Origin: Isohypsibius dastychi | Lineage: Eukaryota > Tardigrada > Eutardigrada > Parachela > Isohypsibiidae | Direction of reading: 5' to 3' | DNA length: 12,831 nucleotides | Assembly (NCBI GenBank): GCA_034696485.1 | Contig: JAQIWT010001049.1 | Coordinates: 1-12,831 of the forward strand | Part shown: in pieces, positions 8,718 to 12,831 of the stretch | Layout of the letters: each line of letters begins with the position of its first letter | Position numbering within the stretch: position 1 is the first letter of the stretch | Translations under genes and position numbers: made by a program | The notes under the pieces: model-generated | What the model saw: only the letters and a program-made list of their open reading frames with translations | What the model was told of the DNA's origin: nothing | The model's database searches: none

Positions 8718-9016
8718 TCTTGCTAAGTGTTTTAGTCAAAATAACAACTGGCCGACCATTTAGGAAAGTTAAATCATTATGTTGGACTGATAATTTTGTT
8801 CGTCCCGTCAACAATGTGGCCCTGTCGTTCATTGACGGAGTATCGAGGATTGAAAAATCGACATTTACATTAGGTCGAATTATTACAAAGACACCGATCC
8901 AGAGAGGCTGCTCGAAAAATGTTTGACTTAGAAAGGGGGTGGTGGTTACCGAAAATGCAGCGGGGTCGTCATTGGTTCTGCTATTTCGTTTTCCAACTGT
9001 CAGGCATCTGTCTACA

Positions 9017-9253
9017 AGCTTATCATATTTCTGAACCAATGCGAAAATGAAAATTCAGTTCAAACTAAAACCGAAAACCTTGAGCAGTTTTATGACGAAC
9101 TCATACGAACGAGTCCGATTCATTCATCACATAGTCAGCAATAATAAAAGTTCCTGTCGCACTCCTTTGACAATTCTTAATAGCCCGCAACGGAAATGAA
9201 CCATTCTTGCCAAAAATCAGTCAGTTTTACGAGACATATCTTTTAAAAAAAAA
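9017..9253. other. Spacer after the foldback element
   Basis: AT-rich non-coding sequence. I found no gene, no repeat shared with the rest of the window and no match to the left flank of the foldback element. An A-run lies at 9245-9253. Confidence 0.35.
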
Positions 9254-9300
9254 GGTTTATTGGTCACAGTGGTAAATAAATAAACCACTGTAAATAAACC
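9254..9300. repeat. Two-part hairpin
   Basis: Outer stem GGTTTATT (9254-9261) pairs with AATAAACC (9293-9300). Inner stem ACAGTGGT (9266-9273) pairs with ACCACTGT (9284-9291). The loop is about 10 nt of AT-rich sequence. It could be a very small foldback relic. Confidence 0.6.
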
Positions 9301-9605
9301 ACCTCAAACCATTGTAATGAACTGTAATGAAAGTTTTACGTTCTGTTCTTTCTTGTACATTGGCGGCCTCTCCGTCACCCCCACCAGCTGGATTCCACCC
9401 AGGGGTGGGGCATGCCAACTATTTTCATACGCAGACAACAGCCCACAAAAAAATGTTAAAGAATATTGAACATATTCGAAAAAATCGCTTAAATAGGAAG
9501 AATTTACGAAGTCACAAAATCTTAATGAGTCTCATCTCGAATATTTTATCTCTGTTCAACAGTTTCACATTCTACGACATCCACATTTTTTGGAAAACAA
9601 CAACA
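9301..9605. other. Spacer, no gene recognised
   Basis: An ATG at 9327 opens a 111-codon frame that begins with a hydrophobic, signal-like stretch (MKVLRSVLSCTLAA). It soon becomes low in structure and then runs in the wrong frame through zinc-finger pseudogene sequence, so I do not call it a gene. Confidence 0.35.
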
Positions 9606-9800
9606 AATGGCGCATTATTGCGAGGATTTCACGAAGCCGAAAGCGCTGCTGCGTCATGCTAAACAAGAACACGGTGATTACTAAGCTATTTTAGTCACCA
9701 CTTTGAATAACGGTAAATGATGGTTTTCGGGCTACTTAAGTGGGTACAAGACGAAACTCCATCTGGGAAATCATGATCTTTTGTATTTATTCTTGTTTTC
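9606..9800 (+). pseudogene. Decayed zinc-finger gene copy B (3' end and 3' flank)
   Basis: This matches about 1310-1500 of the intact gene. Residues FTKPKALLRHA of the last finger are intact, with E in place of N before the final His region, followed by AATAACGGT and TGATG, then the 3' flank (CGAAACTCCATCTGGGAAAT against the parent's GAAACCCCGTCTGGCTAAT). Part of the finger's first Cys pair is deleted, and the TAT codon after HGDY has become TAA, so it is non-functional. Confidence 0.85.
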
Positions 9801-9895
9801 GTGTGCTAACCCGACCCGATAAAAAAACGAGGTTTTTCTACTGAACGGGTCCCCAACTTCTTGGACAGAACTGTAAATTGTAAAACCAATACATT

Positions 9896-10362
9896 GACCA
9901 ACGTGCTTCAGAGAATTGCTTAGTGTTGAAAATGCAGCGGATATCGTGCATTTCAAAAGGTACTGCGGTTCGACAATTTGATGGGCGGTCGGCTGACGTC
10001 GGTTGTTTACATCGAACCGACCAATGAAATTTGGTTGCGTTACAACCACTGGAACGGGTAAAATCTCGGATTGGCCAACAAAAAGCTCAATTTTCATTGG
10101 TGCTTGAATTAACCAACTGGACAGGTTTGTGACGTCATACGACTGCCCCTATAAACCTCGAACCGCAGTACCTTTTGAAATGCACGATATCTTCTGTTTC
10201 TTGGAGCCAAGCACCGCAAGCCGGAAATAGTTAAGTTGGTTTTCCCGTTCGTGAAGGCCAATGAGAGCCTGATCTCGGCAACGGAAAAGTGGAAATACTG
10301 GATGGAGAAAGGCATCACTCTCGACGCGGCATAGATGACAGCCATATTCAAACTCGCAAGTG
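9896..10362 (+). pseudogene. Decayed BTB gene copy (3' end), split by a MITE
   Basis: Left piece 9896-9944 matches about 2462-2512 (CTTAGTGTTGAAAATGCAGC). Right piece 10187-10362 matches about 2508-2694 and translates as FLGAKHRKPEIVKLVFPFVK, then ANES, WKYWMEKGI and MTAIF. The TGG (Trp) before MTA in the parent is TAG here, a nonsense mutation. The pieces are separated by the 242-bp element at 9945-10186, and their junction restores parent order. It lies about 95 bp after the zinc-finger fragment, in the same order as the intact pair. Confidence 0.85.
9945..10186. mobile_element. 242-bp MITE with 29-bp perfect terminal inverted repeats
   Basis: Ends 9945-9973 and 10158-10186 are perfect inverted repeats starting CGTGCATTTCAAAAGG. 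ATAT flanks both sides (9941-9944 and 10187-10190), consistent with a 4-bp duplication, or TA if the ends are extended into the palindromic GATATC. The insertion splits a recognisable BTB pseudogene, so the borders are certain. It has no coding capacity. Inside are a second inverted pair (CCAATGAAA 10021-10029, TTTCATTGG 10092-10100) and two TGACGTC motifs (9994-10000, 10130-10136). Confidence 0.88.
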
Positions 10363-10581
10363 AAAATTCCCCTAGAAATTTGATTACCGGAGAGGCCCGA
10401 CTTTTTGAGGTTGCCACCCAGCGCCATTCGGTCCAATTAATGATTTTCTCTTAAAACTTGGTAGAATCTTAACCTATGCTTGGCCGAGTGTTTTTGAAAC
10501 ATGCAATTTTATAGCGCTTTTCACGGTCTTCATGAAAATATTTCCGTTTTATTTCTCCAATAGCTGCAACATATCCATCAT
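10362..10581. repeat. Tandem unit 0 (truncated)
   Basis: It resembles the first third of the following units: CCCCTAGAAATTTGATTACC, then GAGGTTGCCACC, GGCCGAGTGTTTTTG and TAGCGCTTTTCA. It stops at a point equivalent to about 10820 of unit 1. This is the most diverged copy. Confidence 0.65.
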
Positions 10582-11299
10582 TCGAGAGCGCCCCCCCCCC
10601 CCTCCGAGGGGTTTGAATACCTGTAAGATTCCGGCTTTGAGGGTTGCCACCAAGCACCATTTTGGCCAAGTTCAGAGGTTCGTAAGAGGTTCGTTAGAGG
10701 TTCGTAAAGTAAAGACGGATGCGCGGCTGAGTGTTTTTGTACGCTAGGTTTTTGTAGCGCTTTTCATTCTCTTTCTGAGCATATGTCACGTTTATGTTTC
10801 CAATGGTTGTAACGTCAGATATACAATTAACAATTTCTGAAATAATTCATTTTTGCCAGTCGTATTTTTTCCACCACTCATCTTGTCGTCCGGTTTCAAA
10901 AGTTCACTCACTCATCCTCCCTGCCTCTTTCAGATCTTGGTCCAGTTCTGTGATCATCGAATGTGCAAATGTGCGCGCTCGCTGCTATTTATAGTTTCTG
11001 TCCCATCTGTGTTGCCGCGAGCTGATGAATAATTCAATGCAGTAGATGGTCGACGGCAGCACCGGGTAAACTTCTCGACTGCGCCGGTTTTACTGCCCGA
11101 CTATGTATATCAACGCATACTAGCAGTCTTGTTTCGCTGACAGACTGCAGTGTTGCGTGCCCTCTCAGCTGTCTAATGTCGCAAAAACATTTTTGTGCGC
11201 GTATTTACTATTTCTCAAGCTTGAGCAAACCGAAAGAGCCAGACTATCAGATCATAATTTTTCCATGATAGCTTACCGACCAGGTACAATCCTATTATA
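10582..11299. repeat. Tandem unit 1 (~715 bp)
   Basis: It aligns along its whole length with 11300-12010 at an offset of 707-717 bp. Landmarks are GAGGGTTGCC, GTAGCGCTTTTCATT, the minus-strand TATA, ACCGGGTAAACTTCTCGACTG and GGTACAATCCTATTA. It begins with a run of 12 C (10591-10602) inside a small CCCCTC/GAGGGG hairpin. No protein-like open frame is shared by the units. Confidence 0.85.
10985..10994 (-). promoter_or_regulatory. Conserved minus-strand TATA box, unit 1
   Basis: Minus-strand CTATAAATAG is followed by a GC-rich stretch (CAGCGAGCGCGCAC) and is identical in unit 2. The surrounding 30 bp are among the better conserved parts of the unit, consistent with a core promoter reading leftward. 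Confidence 0.4.
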
Positions 11300-12010
11300 C
11301 TCGCGAGCGCAAACCCCCCTAGAAGGGGTTTAATTACCTGTGAGGTCACGGCATTGAGGGTTGCCGCCAAGCATCATCTCGGCCAAGCTCACCGATTTTA
11401 CGTTAGAAGTTCCTTGAGTAAAATCGTATGCGTGGCCGAGTGTTTTTGTAAGCTGAGTTTTTGTAGCGCTTTTCATTACCTTTCTAAACATATGTCAGGT
11501 TTATTTTTGCAATGGTTGTAACGTCCCATATACAATTATCTATTTCTGAAATAATTCGTTTTTGGCATATGTATTTTTTCCACCACTCATCCTGTCGCCC
11601 GGTTACAAAAGCTCCCTCACTCATCCTGCCTGCCTCTTCCAAATCTTGGTCCAAATCTCTGATAATCGAATGCGCACATGTGCGCGCTCGCTGCTATTTA
11701 TAGCTTCTGCCGCCTCTGTGTTGCCGCGAGCTGACGATTAATTCAATAGAGTAGGTGGTCAACGGCAGGACCGGGTAAACTTCTCGACTGCACCGGTTTT
11801 ACTGCCCCACTATTGATAAACGCTTACCACCGGTCTTATTCTGCTATGAGACACTGCAGTGCTATGTGCCCTCTCAGCTGCCTAATGACAAGTAAAACAT
11901 TTTTGATCGCGTATCTGCTTTGGTTCAAGCTTGAACGAAGCGGAAAGACCAGAAGTTCAGACCAAAATTCTACCATCATAGACCGATCGGGTACAATCCT
12001 ATTACTTACT
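11300..12010. repeat. Tandem unit 2 (~710 bp)
   Basis: The second full copy, diverged from unit 1 by scattered substitutions and small indels, so an old duplication. The starting hairpin here is AAACCCC/GGGGTTT (11311-11331), differing in sequence from unit 1 but still able to pair. The unit ends near a CCAGCC-TTC-GGCTGG hairpin at 12012-12026. Confidence 0.85.
11694..11703 (-). promoter_or_regulatory. Conserved minus-strand TATA box, unit 2
   Basis: The same CTATAAATAG and downstream sequence as in unit 1. About 190 nt downstream on the minus strand, AATAAA occurs (11500-11505), a possible polyadenylation signal. TATA followed at this distance by AATAAA is the order expected in an LTR. Confidence 0.4.
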
Positions 12011-12831
12011 CCCAGCCTTCGGCTGGCCGCAAGTAATCCGGTTTTCACACGTCTGACCCGAAAACCTCACAGGAATAAATTCGAATCACGTCGATCACAC
12101 TCCCGTAAGTAAGCAAAGCAAACTAACCAACTATAAATCTCAGTGCAGTGTCTCTTTTGTACAGTAAAGTTTGCTTCTGCAATTGTCTCGGCTCGGTGCC
12201 CCACTTGATCGATTCTTTATGGAACCAGAGAATGCGCTGTGCCAGCAATTCAGCGGATACGGGGAACTTGTACAGGGGTCCGGCTGCAAATTTAGTGAAA
12301 CTCAGAATATCGATTTTAATACTTCATAGACACAATCAGCGAACTCGAGAACATAGAGCAATAATGTCTGTGATCTAATCCCAGTTCATGTCCGGTACAA
12401 TGCCCCCCATAATAATCTCACTCATTTCGATCTACTTGAAGAACCTTAAGTCATTACATTTATCGATGCTACGTTAAGATCCATATCAATTGATGGGAAG
12501 CTCAAGTGACGCGCATTGTGTTAATTAGCATCCACAAGGCATGAGTGAAACGGCAATACATTGACATCAAAAAATCAGCAAACCATCAAACCGCAAGAAA
12601 GCATAACTTTCTCAAATACAGGAGGCAAAACAAAATGTAAGTCAACCCGAATTATTGACGGTAACAATATGGAATGGATGATCTTGATGAACCACTCTAG
12701 AAAAAATCGGCCAAATTGGACGTTACTCTGGAATTCCTCCTAACCTGCGATCCCACAAAGCTGACAGTTCTTGCTAGACTGACATTTTAGAACGAACGGC
12801 GGTGCTCGTAGACTATAACATTAGGGGGAGT
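12011..12831. other. Right-edge stretch, no gene recognised
   Basis: It contains a short hairpin (12012-12026), a CTATAAAT box at 12131-12138 followed by TCAGT-like sequence, and two donor-like GTAAGT sites (about 12106 and 12635). These could belong to a gene continuing off the right edge, but no exon with protein-like coding sequence links them. Confidence 0.35.

Larger units (their letters stand above)
7121..9016. mobile_element. Foldback-like element with ~603-bp inverted arms
   Basis: Left arm 7121-7723 is the reverse complement of right arm 8323-9016 once a 90-bp insertion in the right arm is discounted; both arms are then 603-604 bp and very similar by eye. The outer ends read TGTAGACAGATGCC inward from each side. 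A 599-bp unique centre (7724-8322) separates the arms. This is the architecture of non-autonomous foldback DNA elements. I see no transposase and no target-site duplication flanking the outer ends (left TAGCTACATA, right AGCTTATCAT), so an inverted duplication by another route cannot be excluded. Confidence 0.75.
8323..9016 (-). repeat. Right inverted arm of foldback element
   Basis: 694 bp including a 90-bp insertion at 8565-8654; without it, 604 bp. It runs antiparallel to 7121-7723. Interrupted palindromes sit at 8396-8419 and 8694-8717. On the minus strand, 9016 to about 8704 is open for roughly 100 codons and ends at TGA inside the palindrome; the protein is not recognised. Confidence 0.8.

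Noticed and set aside
9385-9415. tRNA-derived SINE B box near GGATTCCACCC
   Set aside because: There is no matching A box, and the sequence departs from the GGTTCGAATCC consensus.
9327-9662. 111-codon frame with a signal-like N-terminus
   Set aside because: It enters zinc-finger pseudogene sequence in the wrong frame and has no conserved features.
9875-9915. Minus-strand similarity (KHVGQC...FT) to 4556-4580
   Set aside because: The match is short. The plus strand from about 9896 aligns better with the BTB gene, so chance is likely.
12561-12743. 60-codon plus-strand frame near the right edge
   Set aside because: It has a non-ATG start and low-complexity composition, and is interrupted by a GTAAGT site without a matching acceptor in frame.

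Overview
The window looks like nuclear DNA of a small-genome invertebrate animal. Two genes have short canonical GT-AG introns (55 and 66 nt) with matching phases. There is a multi-finger C2H2 protein, a BTB/POZ protein of animal type and a membrane-anchored secretory protein with a lysozyme-like domain. The rest is decayed gene copies and non-autonomous repeats. There are no bacterial operons, Shine-Dalgarno patterns or tRNA/rRNA genes. A tardigrade or similar compact invertebrate genome would fit, but nothing here proves the taxon.

Layout. 307-1429 (+): 3' part of a C2H2 zinc-finger gene in two exons; its 5' exons lie off the left edge. 1774-2694 (+): a two-exon BTB/POZ gene. 2695-3380: no gene seen. 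3381-3695: decayed copy of the zinc-finger gene that still shows the exon/intron boundary. 4114-4729: a possible very decayed gene remnant. 4880-6732 (-): a lysozyme/lytic-transglycosylase-like protein with an N-terminal membrane anchor; its reading frame is broken near 6370-6450, or spliced there in a way I could not resolve. 7121-9016: a foldback (long inverted repeat) element with arms of about 603 bp and a 599-bp centre. Its right arm carries a 90-bp hairpin insertion that the left arm lacks. 9254-9300: a hairpin. 9606-10362: a second decayed copy of the zinc-finger-3'-end plus BTB-3'-end pair, in the same order as the intact genes, with a 242-bp MITE (29-bp perfect terminal inverted repeats) inserted in the BTB part. 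10362-12010: two full and one truncated tandem copies of a roughly 710-bp unit, with a conserved minus-strand TATA box. 12011-12831: no gene recognised.

The unifying story is local duplication and decay. The neighbouring zinc-finger and BTB genes seeded at least two degenerate copies downstream, and the copies and spaces between them were colonised by small DNA transposons and tandem repeats. The lysozyme-like gene is the functional outlier: its C-terminal domain resembles bacterial peptidoglycan-cleaving enzymes, which suggests old horizontal transfer and a role in digestion or defence against bacteria. The least familiar object is the foldback element, with four copies of a 24-bp interrupted palindrome that has a TG/CA core.
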